64,000 nt of DNA, taken from positions 98,017 to 162,016 of the forward strand of contig JAYGHB010000002.1 in assembly GCA_034931985.1 (NCBI GenBank), given 5' to 3'. Shown here in pieces: positions 16,593 through 25,052 of the stretch. Numbering within the stretch: the first letter of the stretch is position 1; every line of letters begins with the position of its first letter. The notes under the pieces were generated by a model that did no database searches, was not told where the DNA came from, and saw only the letters and a program-made list of their open reading frames with translations. Both the position numbers and the translations under genes were made by a program. The DNA is from Halotia wernerae (GTDB taxonomy: Bacteria > Cyanobacteriota > Cyanobacteriia > Cyanobacteriales > Nostocaceae).

Positions 16593-18938
16593 ATGGCTTC
16601 CGACGACGCCGATCCGCATGTCGAGCTCGCAAGGCTGCGCAAGGAACTGGCGCGCGAGCGCGCCTTGCTGCGCGCCGTGCTCGACAATATGGACGAAGGC
16701 GTCGTGGTGTCGGATGCCGGCTTCAACGTCGTCGCCTATAATCAGCGGTTCCTCGAATTCTACGCCGTCCCCGACGAACTTCTGACCGGGCCCGATCCGC
16801 GCAAGGCGCTGACGCGCTTCATGGTGGCGCGTGGCGCCCTCGACGTGCAGGCCGCGTTCCGCAATTGGCGGGCGGGCGAAAGCAAATCCTCGTTCGAGGT
16901 GACGCGCCCCGACGGGCGCACGTTGGAGGTCCACTCCAACCCGATGCCCGAAGGCGGGTTCGTGTCGACCTATGTCGATGTGACCGACCGCAAGCATTTC
17001 GAGCGCGACTTGCTACTGATGGGCCAGCGCGCCGAGGCGGCGAACGAAGCGAAATCGCGCTTCCTCGCCTCGATGAGCCACGAGATCCGCACGCCGATGA
17101 ACGGCGTGCTGGCGATGCTCGAACTGCTCGGCCAGACCGATCTCGACAGCGAGCAGTTCTCGATGGTCGAGGTGGTGCGCGACAGCGCGTCCTCGCTGCT
17201 CAAGATCATCGACGACATTCTCGACTTCTCGAAGATCGAAGCGGGCAAGCTCGATCTCGAAAGCGTGGACATGTCGCTCGCCGCGATCGTCGAGGGCGTG
17301 GCCGAAACCTTGATCCCGCAGGCGCGGCGCAAGGATCTGGCGTTGACGACCTTCATCGATCCCGCGATCCCGCGCGCGGTGAAGGGCGATCCGGTGCGCT
17401 TGCGCCAGGTTCTGTTCAACCTCGCGGGCAACGCGATCAAGTTCACCGAGGCGGGCGAAGTCTTCATCGCGGTCGAAGCCGTGGCGGGGGCGCCGCCGGG
17501 CACGATCCGCATCGGCGTGCGCGATACCGGCATCGGCCTGTCGCGCGAAGCGCAGGCGCGGCTGTTCCAGCCCTTCAGCCAGGCCGATAGCTCGACCACG
17601 CGGCGCTTCGGGGGCACGGGACTGGGCCTGTCGATCTCCATGCGCATCGTCGAATTGATGGGCGGGCGGATCGAAGTCGATAGCGTCGAAGGCGAAGGCT
17701 CGGTCTTCCATTTCCAGATCGCCTTGCCGCCGGGCCGCGAAATGCCGCCGCTGCCCGATCTCGCCGGTAAGCGCGTGCTGGTCGTCGAAGACAATCGTTC
17801 GATGCGCGAGGCCTTCGCGATGTATCTGCGCGCCGCCGGCGCGGCGGTCGAAACCATCGCGGCGGGCAAGCCCGCCTTGGCGGCGATGGAAAAAGCCGCG
17901 CGCGACGGCAAGCCCTTCGACGCGGCGTTGATCGATTTCCGCCTGCCGGATATCGACGGCATCGTACTGGGCGAGGCGATCCGCGGCACGCCCGCGCTTT
18001 ACGAAACGCGCCTCGTGCTCGCGACCGCGTTCGACGAAAGCGGCCATCGCAAACGCGCGCTGGAACGCGGCTTCGACGCCTATCTGCTGAAGCCCGTGCG
18101 CCGCGAATCGCTGCTGCGCGCGCTCGCCAACCAATTCGGGCCCGCACGCAAATCGGCCCCCGCCGGCGCCATCGTCACGGCACCGGGTGCCCGCATTCTG
18201 GTGGCCGAGGACAATCCGACCAATCGCGCGGTCGTGCAGCGCCAATTGGTGCGGCTCGGCTATCGCGCCGAGCTGGTGCCCGACGGCAAGCAGGCGTTCG
18301 ATCTGTGGCGCGAAGGGCGCTTCGACGCGATCCTGACCGACGTACATATGCCCGGCATGGACGGGTTCGAGCTCGCGCAAGCCGTGCGCGCGGAAGAAGC
18401 GGGCAAGGGGCGGCGCATTCCGATCGTGGCGCTGTCCGCCGCCGCGATGACCGGCGAGGCCGAACGCTGCCTTGCCGCCGGGATGGACGAATTCGTCGTC
18501 AAGCCCGCGACGTTGAGCATGTTGGGGTCGGCGCTGGCGCGCGCCATGGGCATCGCCGATACGTCCGGCTTGATCGAGGAGGACGTGCCCGCCGAAGCGG
18601 GGCCGCCACGCGACGTCGATCTCGACGTGCTGCGCAAACTCTACGGCGCGCAGCGCGGCGAAATGGCGGAGGTGATCGAGATGTTCCTCGACAACGCCGC
18701 GCGCCAGATCGCGACGATCGACGAGCGGATGCGCGCGGGCGACGCGTCCTACGCGCAGGACGTGGCGCATGCGCTGAAGGGCGCTTCGCATTCGGTCGGC
18801 GCGCATGCGCTGGGCGAGGCGGCGTCGAAACTCGAATTGGAACTGCGCACCGGCGGGGCCAAACCCGGTGCCGCCGAGGGCTTGCGCGTCAAACTCGAAG
18901 CGGCGCGGCCCGTGTTGATGCGGGCGACGGAAGGGTAG
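16593..18938 (+). CDS. hybrid sensor histidine kinase (PAS-HisKA-HATPase-REC-REC-HPt)
   Basis: A 781-residue cytoplasmic phosphorelay protein with no membrane segment. In order: a PAS_7-like sensor (about 25-135), HisKA with phospho-acceptor His163 in SMSHEIRTPMNG, HATPase_c with N-box (NAIKFTEAG), G1 (DTGIGLS) and G2 (GGTGLGLSIS), a first REC (VLVVEDNRSM, phospho-Asp in LIDFRLPDIDG), a second REC (ILVAEDNPTN, phospho-Asp in LTDVHMPGMDG) and a C-terminal HPt (VAHALKGASHSVGA). All phospho-transfer residues are present. The architecture resembles BarA/ArcB. The response regulator 2 bases downstream is a likely output partner. Confidence 0.95.
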   Translation: MASDDADPHVELARLRKELARERALLRAVLDNMDEGVVVSDAGFNVVAYNQRFLEFYAVPDELLTGPDPRKALTRFMVARGALDVQAAFRNWRAGESKSSFEVTRPDGRTLEVHSNPMPEGGFVSTYVDVTDRKHFERDLLLMGQRAEAANEAKSRFLASMSHEIRTPMNGVLAMLELLGQTDLDSEQFSMVEVVRDSASSLLKIIDDILDFSKIEAGKLDLESVDMSLAAIVEGVAETLIPQARRKDLALTTFIDPAIPRAVKGDPVRLRQVLFNLAGNAIKFTEAGEVFIAVEAVAGAPPGTIRIGVRDTGIGLSREAQARLFQPFSQADSSTTRRFGGTGLGLSISMRIVELMGGRIEVDSVEGEGSVFHFQIALPPGREMPPLPDLAGKRVLVVEDNRSMREAFAMYLRAAGAAVETIAAGKPALAAMEKAARDGKPFDAALIDFRLPDIDGIVLGEAIRGTPALYETRLVLATAFDESGHRKRALERGFDAYLLKPVRRESLLRALANQFGPARKSAPAGAIVTAPGARILVAEDNPTNRAVVQRQLVRLGYRAELVPDGKQAFDLWREGRFDAILTDVHMPGMDGFELAQAVRAEEAGKGRRIPIVALSAAAMTGEAERCLAAGMDEFVVKPATLSMLGSALARAMGIADTSGLIEEDVPAEAGPPRDVDLDVLRKLYGAQRGEMAEVIEMFLDNAARQIATIDERMRAGDASYAQDVAHALKGASHSVGAHALGEAASKLELELRTGGAKPGAAEGLRVKLEAARPVLMRATEG

Positions 18939-18940
18939 TG

Positions 18941-19342
18941 ATGGCGGACGAGCTTCCTTACGCCAAATTCGGTGTGCTGGTGATCGACGATTCCCCGGTC
19001 GTGCGCGCGATGGTGTCGCGTATGCTCGCCCAGCTCGGCTTCGGCCGCGTGCAGGCGGAGGCCGACGGCTCGGCGGCACTCGGCTATCTCGAAACCGCCG
19101 ACCCCGCGCCGAATTTGATCGTGTGCGATATCGGCATGAAGCCGATGGACGGCATGAAATTCGTCGAAACGCTGCGCGTCTTGCCCGCGTTGCATCTGGC
19201 GCGCTTGCCGGTGATTTTCCTGACCGCGACGGCGACGGACGAAATGGTGCGCCGCGCGCGCGAGCTGAACGCCAACGGCTATATCGTCAAGCCGGTGACG
19301 CCCGAAGTGCTGGCCCTGCGCGTGGAACGCGCGCTGGCCTAA
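18941..19342 (+). CDS. CheY-like single-domain response regulator
   Basis: A 133-residue receiver domain with no output domain. The acidic pair is in LVIDDSP (Asp16, Asp17), the phospho-acceptor is Asp63 in VCDIGMKPMDG, the Thr switch is in FLTATA and the conserved Lys is in YIVKPV. The ATG at 18941 is 2 bases after the hybrid kinase stop. It probably receives phosphate from that kinase's HPt domain and passes it on by protein contact. The MKPMDG variant matches the CheY-like class common in alphaproteobacteria. Confidence 0.93.
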   Translation: MADELPYAKFGVLVIDDSPVVRAMVSRMLAQLGFGRVQAEADGSAALGYLETADPAPNLIVCDIGMKPMDGMKFVETLRVLPALHLARLPVIFLTATATDEMVRRARELNANGYIVKPVTPEVLALRVERALA

Positions 19343-19351
19343 ACCGAAATG

Positions 19352-19429
19352 CCTCATGGTGCGGCCGTCAATGGACGCCCGTGTCGAACCATGAGGTGGC
19401 GTCCTCATCCTTCGACAAGATTAGGATGA
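19352..19429. repeat. intergenic palindromes, REP-like
   Basis: Two inverted repeats lie side by side after the response-regulator gene. CCTCATGGT pairs with ACCATGAGG (19352-19360 and 19388-19396), and TCATCC pairs with GGATGA (19405-19410 and 19424-19429) around a CTTCGACAAG core. The CTTCGACAAG core is a common element of dispersed intergenic repeats in alphaproteobacteria, and a relative occurs at 25004-25042. It may also end transcription of the kinase operon. Confidence 0.55.
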
Positions 19430-19439
19430 AGGAATTGCT

Positions 19440-19724
19440 TCAGGCCTCGATATCGAGTTTGTGCTTGTTCGCCGGTTTGCGGCCGCGTTTGGCCTTGGCG
19501 CCCAAGGCATTGGCGTCGTTATCGACGCTTTCGCCGGTTTTGGTGCCGTCGCGCGTCCCCCTGGATCCGCCCGAGGCGGCGCCCTGTTTCAGGCCCTTGG
19601 CGGTCTGGGCATTGGCCGTCTGCACACCGGCATGGGCGGCGGCGAGCTGTTGCTGCTGCGCGTTCGGGGTGTGGATTTGCGCTGGCGTCACCGCCATTGG
19701 CGCGGAGATCGGCAAAACAGGCAT
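19440..19724 (-). CDS. small Ala/Gln-rich hypothetical protein
   Basis: A 94-residue hydrophilic, low-complexity protein. The N-terminal half is rich in Ala, Gln and Thr (QQQQLAAAHAGVQTANAQ) and the C-terminal half is basic (KAKRGRKPANKHKLDIEA). It has no recognised domain and is probably disordered. No strong ribosome site precedes the ATG. It sits between palindromic repeats and the SH3-like protein gene. Moderate chance of being real. Confidence 0.5.
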   Translation of the reverse strand: MPVLPISAPMAVTPAQIHTPNAQQQQLAAAHAGVQTANAQTAKGLKQGAASGGSRGTRDGTKTGESVDNDANALGAKAKRGRKPANKHKLDIEA

Positions 19725-19783
19725 GAAAAGAATGTAACACGAGCTGCGGCGCCGTGTCAGTTTCGGCTTCTACGTATATGAAA

Positions 19784-20986
19784 TTATTGCTGTCTGACGC
19801 CGACGGCGATGTCGAAATCGAGGCTCGTGACCGGACCTTGGCCGAAACTTGCATCGATGCGCACATGGCGGCCTTGGGGCGGCACTTCGACGACGGCGGT
19901 GAAGCTGCCATCGGCGTTGAACACGACCTGGGCGTCCGCGATCTTGAGTTCGGTCAGCGCGCCATCGCCGCGCACGCGGCCGACCAGGCTGATGAATCCG
20001 GGGTCGGCGACGGTCATGCGCCGCCCGGTGCGGCCGGGGTCCCAGGCGGGGAAGTTGATCTGGATTTCGCGCGGTGCCCGCGCGACCGAAGCCGTGACCG
20101 GCGGGCGCGAGCCGATGGCGGCCGAAGGCACGAAGCCGACCACGCCGCCGCCGGTCGCGACCAAGCTCCAGCCCGCGACGGTCGCTTCGCCCAGCCGGAC
20201 GAGCGGGCGACCGGCGGGCAAGGTTTCGACATTGGCGCTTTGCGCGTCGGCGGCGGCGCGAAGCTCGGTTGCGCGTGTCGTGACGACGTCGGCGACCAGA
20301 CCGCGCGTGGAGATACGCGGTGTGGCGACTAACGGCGCCTGAGCCGTCTGCGCGGGGACCGCTTGCGCCGTGCGCGCGGTCGCCGTCGCGGGGCGGCGCG
20401 CAAGTTCGCCTTCGACGCGCTGGATGCGTTCGATCAGCACGAGATTTTCGGCGCGCAGGCGCTCGATCTCGGCGAGCGCGTAGGGGCCTTCGTATTCGTC
20501 GAGCTTCGCACGCGCCATCGCATAGGCTTGGCGCACCGCCTCGACCGATTCAGGCGGCTTTCCGTCGATCGCGAGTTCGAAATCGGCGAAGATCAGCTTG
20601 CCGGTCAAACGGCCGTCGGCCAATCGCGCGTCCAGCTTCACGCGCTGCTGCGCGTTGCCGGGGTCGACCGCGTCGCCGGTGAAATGTCCGGCGGCGAAAC
20701 GCGCGGGCTTGAACACGATGCCGCGCGGCTGGATCTCGATCGTCAGCGCGCCGTTTTCGCGACGGATGTCCCACACCGCGCGCGGATTGCCCACGCGCGT
20801 CCGCAGATTGGCGCCGAACAGCGGAATGCTGGCGAGGGTTTCGTTGACGTCCGGTCCGGTTTCCGCGACCAGCCAGAACCCGGCGGGATCGTCGAGCGGC
20901 GAGGTCTGTTCTTGCGCCGCCGCCGGCAGAGCCAGCAACAGCGCCGCCGCCAGTAGAAATTTTACGATCAGCCGACTTCTTTGCAC
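19784..20986 (-). CDS. periplasmic protein with coiled coil and SH3-like region
   Basis: A 400-residue exported protein. The signal peptide (MQRSRLIVKFLLAAALLLAL) is cleaved after PAAAQ. Residues about 30-155 form an unassigned beta-rich domain. A predicted coiled coil follows near 165-190 (YALAEIERLRAENLVLIERI), then a Pro/Ala/Thr linker. A bacterial SH3-like segment lies near 225-285 (ELRAAADAQSANVETLPAG, GWSLVATGGGVVGFVPSAA). A final beta-rich domain ends the protein. Such SH3 modules often bind cell-wall peptides. The precise role is unknown. Confidence 0.78.
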   Translation of the reverse strand: MQRSRLIVKFLLAAALLLALPAAAQEQTSPLDDPAGFWLVAETGPDVNETLASIPLFGANLRTRVGNPRAVWDIRRENGALTIEIQPRGIVFKPARFAAGHFTGDAVDPGNAQQRVKLDARLADGRLTGKLIFADFELAIDGKPPESVEAVRQAYAMARAKLDEYEGPYALAEIERLRAENLVLIERIQRVEGELARRPATATARTAQAVPAQTAQAPLVATPRISTRGLVADVVTTRATELRAAADAQSANVETLPAGRPLVRLGEATVAGWSLVATGGGVVGFVPSAAIGSRPPVTASVARAPREIQINFPAWDPGRTGRRMTVADPGFISLVGRVRGDGALTELKIADAQVVFNADGSFTAVVEVPPQGRHVRIDASFGQGPVTSLDFDIAVGVRQQ

Positions 20987-21186
20987 GCCAAAATCACGAA
21001 GCCCTGATCCTGGGGGTAGCGCGAGCGGATCCGGGTCGTCGCGTCCTTTTCGCTATACGCTTCGATTTCGATGAAATGCTGGTTCTGCCACTCGTCCTTG
21101 AAGAACTTGTGGTGCTCGCCGCGGCGCACAGCGTCGCGCACGACTTCGTTGTAGATGGCGAACTCGTATTTCTGTTTTTTGATCAT
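20968..21186 (-). CDS. small conserved-looking hypothetical protein
   Basis: A 72-residue protein with mixed polar composition (KYEFAIYNEVVRDAVRRGEH near the start; RIRSRYPQDQGFVILAC near the end). The ATG at 21186 has GGA 9 bases upstream. It overlaps the start of the SH3-like protein gene by 19 bases on the same strand, suggesting an operon. The sequence looks globular. I do not recognise a family. Confidence 0.68.
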   Translation of the reverse strand: MIKKQKYEFAIYNEVVRDAVRRGEHHKFFKDEWQNQHFIEIEAYSEKDATTRIRSRYPQDQGFVILACKEVG

Positions 21187-21212
21187 AGCGGTATCCGATG
21201 GTGTAGACCGCA

Positions 21213-22433
21213 TCATTGTGGCTGATTTTTCGCGCGGCGCAAGACAAGCCACAACCAGCCGGCCCCTTGCATCGCGATCAGTCCAAGCATGACGGCGCGA
21301 TGTCCGTCGGCGGCCGCACCGGGGAAATACGACAGCGCCACGCCGATGCCCCATTGAACGGCGAAGGCGAGACCGAAGACCAGCATGTTGATCGAAGCGC
21401 CCACGCGGCCGGCCATTTCCTTCGGGAAGCTTTGCGTGGCGACGGCATAGCCCAGAATCGTGCCGCAGCCGGTCAAGCCGAACAGCGCCCAGAAGCCGAG
21501 CGGGTTGTGCGTCCAGCCCGCCGCCATAGGCATTTGCGCGACCATGAACAGCACGACGAAGACGGCGAAGATCGTGCGGGTGGAAATGCCGCGCGCGGCC
21601 AAGCGGTCGGCGAGAATGCCGAACAGCGGATAGCCGATCGCCATGGACGCGTTGACCATGAACAGGCCTTGCGCGACCGCGAACCGGTCGAGCCCGGCGA
21701 CATCGCGCATCCACGGGCCCGCCCACAGCGCTTGATAGGAAAGATAAACCGCATGCGTCGCGGTCGTGGCCGGCGCCACGCTCCAGAACGCCGACGCCGA
21801 CAGCACCTTGCCGATGCCGCGCAATTGCGCGCCGAAGGTCACGCCGGTCGGGTGCGGGGTTTCGCGCGGGGTGGCGAAGAAAATCGCCAGCGCCACAAGC
21901 AGCGTCAGCGCGGCCATCGCGAGCAGCACGAAACGCCAGCTGGTCGCCGCGAGCATCAATTCGACCGGCAGCGTGGCCGTGCCCGCGCCCAGCCCGCCGA
22001 AACCCATCAGCAAACCGTTGGCGAGCGGCAAACGCTCGATCGGCCAATAAAGCGTGTTGGCCTTCATCGCCGCGATCAGGCACGACGCGACGCCGAAGCC
22101 GATCAGCGCGCGACCCAAAGCGAGCTCGGCCACGCCGCCGGCGAGCGCGAAGATAACGGCGCCGGCCGTGGCGAACAGCAGCAACGTGAATTCCACGCGG
22201 CGCGGCCCCCAACGGTCGAGCGCCACGCCCATCGGCAACTGCGCCGCCGCGAAAGTCGCGAAATAGGCGCTGGTCACCGCGCCCAACGCGGCGGGATCGA
22301 GCCCGAGTTCGCGCGTCATGTCCGGCGCGATGGCACCGTTCACAACCCGGAAGGCATAGGACAGGAAATACCCGGCCGCGAAAGGCAGGTAGCAGCGCGC
22401 GACGCGAAGCGCGAAATTGTCGGGCACGCTCAC
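21213..22433 (-). CDS. MFS transporter
   Basis: A 406-residue major facilitator with about 12 hydrophobic segments. The MFS loop signature between TM2 and TM3 is visible as GVALDRWGPRRVE near residue 68. The C-terminal end carries a short basic tail. Substrate unknown. It follows a small unknown gene by 1 base and precedes the 72-residue gene by 26 bases, so all three may be co-transcribed. It is not closely similar to the tandem MFS pair at 26986-29333. Confidence 0.9.
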   Translation of the reverse strand: MSVPDNFALRVARCYLPFAAGYFLSYAFRVVNGAIAPDMTRELGLDPAALGAVTSAYFATFAAAQLPMGVALDRWGPRRVEFTLLLFATAGAVIFALAGGVAELALGRALIGFGVASCLIAAMKANTLYWPIERLPLANGLLMGFGGLGAGTATLPVELMLAATSWRFVLLAMAALTLLVALAIFFATPRETPHPTGVTFGAQLRGIGKVLSASAFWSVAPATTATHAVYLSYQALWAGPWMRDVAGLDRFAVAQGLFMVNASMAIGYPLFGILADRLAARGISTRTIFAVFVVLFMVAQMPMAAGWTHNPLGFWALFGLTGCGTILGYAVATQSFPKEMAGRVGASINMLVFGLAFAVQWGIGVALSYFPGAAADGHRAVMLGLIAMQGAGWLWLVLRRAKNQPQ

Positions 22434-22434
22434 G

Positions 22435-22770
22435 TCAGGCCGCGGTCTCGAACAACGCGCGGCCCTTGTCGGTGATCTTGCAAACGAGCCAATCGGGCTT
22501 CAGCGGGTTCGAATACCAGGGCTCGCACCAGCCGTTTTCGAGGCAGGATTTGACCGTGCGCGGATCGATCTTCTGACCGTCGTGCATGAACAGCGGCAGT
22601 TTGCCGCCGGCTTGGTCGAGGGCGCGCGCGAGCCATGCGCGTTGCAGCGCCGTCGGCTCGCCGGGGGCGGGGGGCAGGCCTTTGGGCTTTTCGGCGGCGC
22701 GCGGCGGGGGCGGCGGCTCGTCGAAACCCGACACGCGGCGCACCGGAAACGGAATGGGTTGTGCGGACAT
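22435..22770 (-). CDS. hypothetical protein, winged-helix-like
   Basis: A 111-residue protein. The N-terminal 40 residues are Pro-rich and probably disordered. The rest (ALQRAWLARALDQAGGKLPL to CKITDKGRALFETAA) has the helix-turn-strand look of a winged-helix or HTH fold, and ITDKGRAL resembles the wing of MarR/PadR proteins. That is a resemblance only. It ends 1 base before the MFS start and is probably co-transcribed with it. Confidence 0.68.
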   Translation of the reverse strand: MSAQPIPFPVRRVSGFDEPPPPPRAAEKPKGLPPAPGEPTALQRAWLARALDQAGGKLPLFMHDGQKIDPRTVKSCLENGWCEPWYSNPLKPDWLVCKITDKGRALFETAA

Positions 22771-23028
22771 TGATGCTGAGGACTTTTATCTTTTGTGGCG
22801 GGGGGAAACGGGAAGCGGCAGTTTATCCCGAGCGCGTCCCAAGCACCAAGAGCAGCGCATTCGTCGTGAGATTTCAGCCTGTTGTATGTCGCGGGCGATG
22901 GCCGCGCGGGGCGGCGTCGCGCGCCGCGATACGGCGCTTCGGGAACCTTAAGCCAGCGTTCAGGCGGCGGGCGCAATCTCCCGTCGAAACGCGCAAACGG
23001 GCGCGATTTCGCATAGAGGAAGTTTCAT

Positions 23029-23463
23029 ATGGCCGCAAAGAAATCGAATGGCCGCCGGAAGAGTGCGGATCGCGTCGCGGCCCGCCGTTCGACCCCCGTC
23101 GACGTGCAGGTCGGCCGCAACGTGCGCAAGCGGCGCATCGAATTGGGCTTGTCGCAGACCGAGCTCGCGCAAGCCTGCGGCATCACGTTCCAGCAAATCC
23201 AGAAATACGAAAACGGCGCCAACCGCGTTTCGGCGTCGCGTCTTTGGCAGTTCTCGGCGGTCCTCGGCTTGCCGGTGGGCGAGTTCTTCGAAGGCCTGGG
23301 CAAGCCCAAGGTCGCTTTCGCTGCCCCGATCCCCGACGCCGCCGAGCGCAAGCTCGACGACGAAACCGCGAAGCTCGCGCGCCGTTTGGCCGCGATCCGC
23401 GACGTCCGTCTGCGCCAGCGCATCAAAACGATGCTCTCCGCGATGGCCGATGGGCAGCACTAG
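23029..23463 (+). CDS. XRE-family helix-turn-helix regulator
   Basis: A 144-residue DNA-binding protein. Residues about 26-82 are a Cro/C1-type HTH (VGRNVRKRRIELGLSQTELA, then GITFQQIQKYENGANRVSAS), and the N-terminus is lysine/arginine-rich. The C-terminal third is charged and helical. It has an AGAGGAAG ribosome site. It overlaps the ribbon-helix-helix gene by 14 bases, so the two regulators are probably coupled. The 258-base region upstream (22771-23028) holds no gene and is likely its promoter. Alphaproteobacterial homologues are often stress or cell-cycle regulators; no target is visible here. Confidence 0.9.
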   Translation: MAAKKSNGRRKSADRVAARRSTPVDVQVGRNVRKRRIELGLSQTELAQACGITFQQIQKYENGANRVSASRLWQFSAVLGLPVGEFFEGLGKPKVAFAAPIPDAAERKLDDETAKLARRLAAIRDVRLRQRIKTMLSAMADGQH

Positions 23464-23743
23464 ATATATTCCGCGCGCCGTATCGGCTGCCGGGGCGAAG
23501 CGGCGGCTCGACGATATCGTCGAGCCGCGTTTCGTTCGGATCGGCCCGCGGCGTACCGCATTGCGCCTCGAGCCCGTCTTCTGGGCGGCGCTGGAGGCGA
23601 TCGCGGATGAGCGCGGCCAAGCGGTCGAAGAATTGTTGCGGGACATTGTGCCGCCGCCGCCGCCGCGCAATCTGACGTCGCGCGTGCGCGTCGCGATTCT
23701 GGCGCAATACTGGTCCGCGAACGGCAATCCGCGTCTTGCTTAG
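23450..23743 (+). CDS. ribbon-helix-helix (RHH_4-like) protein
   Basis: A 97-residue protein. The region RIGPRRTALRLEPVFWAALE and following (IADERGQAVEELLRDI), then NLTSRVRVAILAQYW, matches from memory the aryl-sulfotransferase-associated ribbon-helix-helix family (RHH_4). It should form a DNA-binding dimer. The ATG at 23450 lies inside the end of the XRE gene in another frame. No ribosome site is visible, so translation probably depends on termination of the upstream gene. Confidence 0.75.
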   Translation: MGSTRYIPRAVSAAGAKRRLDDIVEPRFVRIGPRRTALRLEPVFWAALEAIADERGQAVEELLRDIVPPPPPRNLTSRVRVAILAQYWSANGNPRLA

Positions 23744-23774
23744 ACGAGACGGCGCGCGCAAAATACGCGCCGTC

Positions 23775-24998
23775 ATGTCGCCCCCTTCCGTTCCCGGTTC
23801 GCCCGCGCTCGCGCGGGGCTTCTCCAATGTCGGCCATGCGTATTCGCATTTGCTGACGATGCTCTATCCCACCGTCGTGCTGGCGCTGGAACGCAGCTGG
23901 GGGCTGAGCTACGGCGATTTGATCGTGCTGATGCTGGCGGGGCAAATTCTGTTCGGCGCCGCCGCTTTACCGGCGGGCTGGCTCGGCGATCGCTGGTCGG
24001 CCGTGGGCATGATGACGATTTTCTTCATCGGCACCGGTGCCGCGACGATCGCGACCGGTTTGGCGCGCACGCCGATCGAAGTCGCGCTCGGCCTTGCGGC
24101 GATCGGCTTGTTCGCGTCGATCTACCATCCGGTCGGCATGGCGTGGCTGATCCGCATGGCCGAAAATCGCGGTCAGGCGCTGGGGGCGAACGGCATTTAC
24201 GGTTCGGTCGGCATCGCGCTCGCGCCCTTGGTTGCCGCCGCCCTTACGGATGCGATTTCGTGGCGCGCGGCGTTCATCGTGCCGGGCATCACCGCCGTGT
24301 TGTTCGGCTTCGGGCTGTGGGCCGCTTGGCGCCTGGGCAAAGTCGCCGACGTCGAAGTCGACGCCAAGCCGGTGCCCGAGCCCAGCAAAGGCGATGCGGT
24401 GCGCGCCTTTTTCATTCTGTCGATCACGATGACCTGCGTGGGCTTCGTCGGCTCCACACTCAGCGTCATTCTGCCCAAGCTGTTCGAGCAGCGTTTGACG
24501 GGGCTTGGCGACGGCGTGCTGGGCACGGGCGCCATGGTGGCGTTGGTCTATCTCTTCGCCTCGACCGGGCAGTTGATCGGCGGGCGCTTGGCCGACCGCT
24601 TCGCGATGAAGCGCGTCTATCTCTCGTGCTATCTGATCGTCACGCCGTGCTTGCTGCTCGCGGCCTATACCGAATCCTGGCTGCTGCTCGCGGTGGCGCT
24701 GGCGACCGTCTATCTCAACACCGCGTCGCTGCCGTCCGAAAACGCGATGCTGGCGCATTTCACGCCCGCCGGATGGCGCGCGACCGCCTATGGCGCGAAG
24801 TTCGTTCTCGCCCTGGGTGTGGCGGCCCTCGCCGTGCCGGTGGCGGGTTGGGTGCAAGACACGTACGGCGATTTCTTCTGGCTCTTCGTGTTCATGACCG
24901 TGGCTGCCGGGCTGGTTTTGTTGTTCGGGGTGTTGCTGCCCGACGACAAGAAATCCCCGCGCGTCGAGCCCAAACTCGCCGCGCAACCCGCCGAGTAA
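23775..24998 (+). CDS. MFS transporter
   Basis: A 407-residue major facilitator with about 12 membrane segments. The N-terminal half contains LARGFSNVGHAYSHLLTMLY, resembling the fosmidomycin-resistance/sugar-efflux branch, and the TM2-TM3 loop is GWLGDRWSAVG. The start at 23775 was chosen because it removes a basic, non-membrane leader. It is convergent with the methyltransferase gene across a hairpin. Substrate unknown. Confidence 0.9.
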   Translation: MSPPSVPGSPALARGFSNVGHAYSHLLTMLYPTVVLALERSWGLSYGDLIVLMLAGQILFGAAALPAGWLGDRWSAVGMMTIFFIGTGAATIATGLARTPIEVALGLAAIGLFASIYHPVGMAWLIRMAENRGQALGANGIYGSVGIALAPLVAAALTDAISWRAAFIVPGITAVLFGFGLWAAWRLGKVADVEVDAKPVPEPSKGDAVRAFFILSITMTCVGFVGSTLSVILPKLFEQRLTGLGDGVLGTGAMVALVYLFASTGQLIGGRLADRFAMKRVYLSCYLIVTPCLLLAAYTESWLLLAVALATVYLNTASLPSENAMLAHFTPAGWRATAYGAKFVLALGVAALAVPVAGWVQDTYGDFFWLFVFMTVAAGLVLLFGVLLPDDKKSPRVEPKLAAQPAE

Positions 24999-25003
24999 AA
25001 GTG

Positions 25004-25042
25004 CGCGGCCTCACCCTGAGCTTGTCGAAGGGCGAGGCCGCG
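25004..25042. terminator. bidirectional hairpin between convergent genes, REP-like core
   Basis: CGCGGCCTC (25004-25012) pairs with GAGGCCGCG (25034-25042), and the inner arms CCCT and AGGG extend the stem past one mismatch. The loop is GAGCTTGTCGA. It lies between the convergent MFS and methyltransferase genes, with AAAA on the left and TAAAATTC on the right, so it can serve both directions. The CCTGAGCTTGTCGAAGG core is a dispersed repeat in many alphaproteobacteria. Confidence 0.65.
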
Positions 25043-25052
25043 TAAAATTCGT

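Noticed and set aside
17013..19079. Long minus-strand frame opposite the hybrid kinase
   Set aside because: A GC-rich antisense frame with no domain; the plus strand encodes a complete phosphorelay protein.
21216..22475. Plus-strand 419-codon frame opposite the MFS gene
   Set aside because: Rich in Arg, His and Gln with no membrane pattern; a shadow of the transporter.
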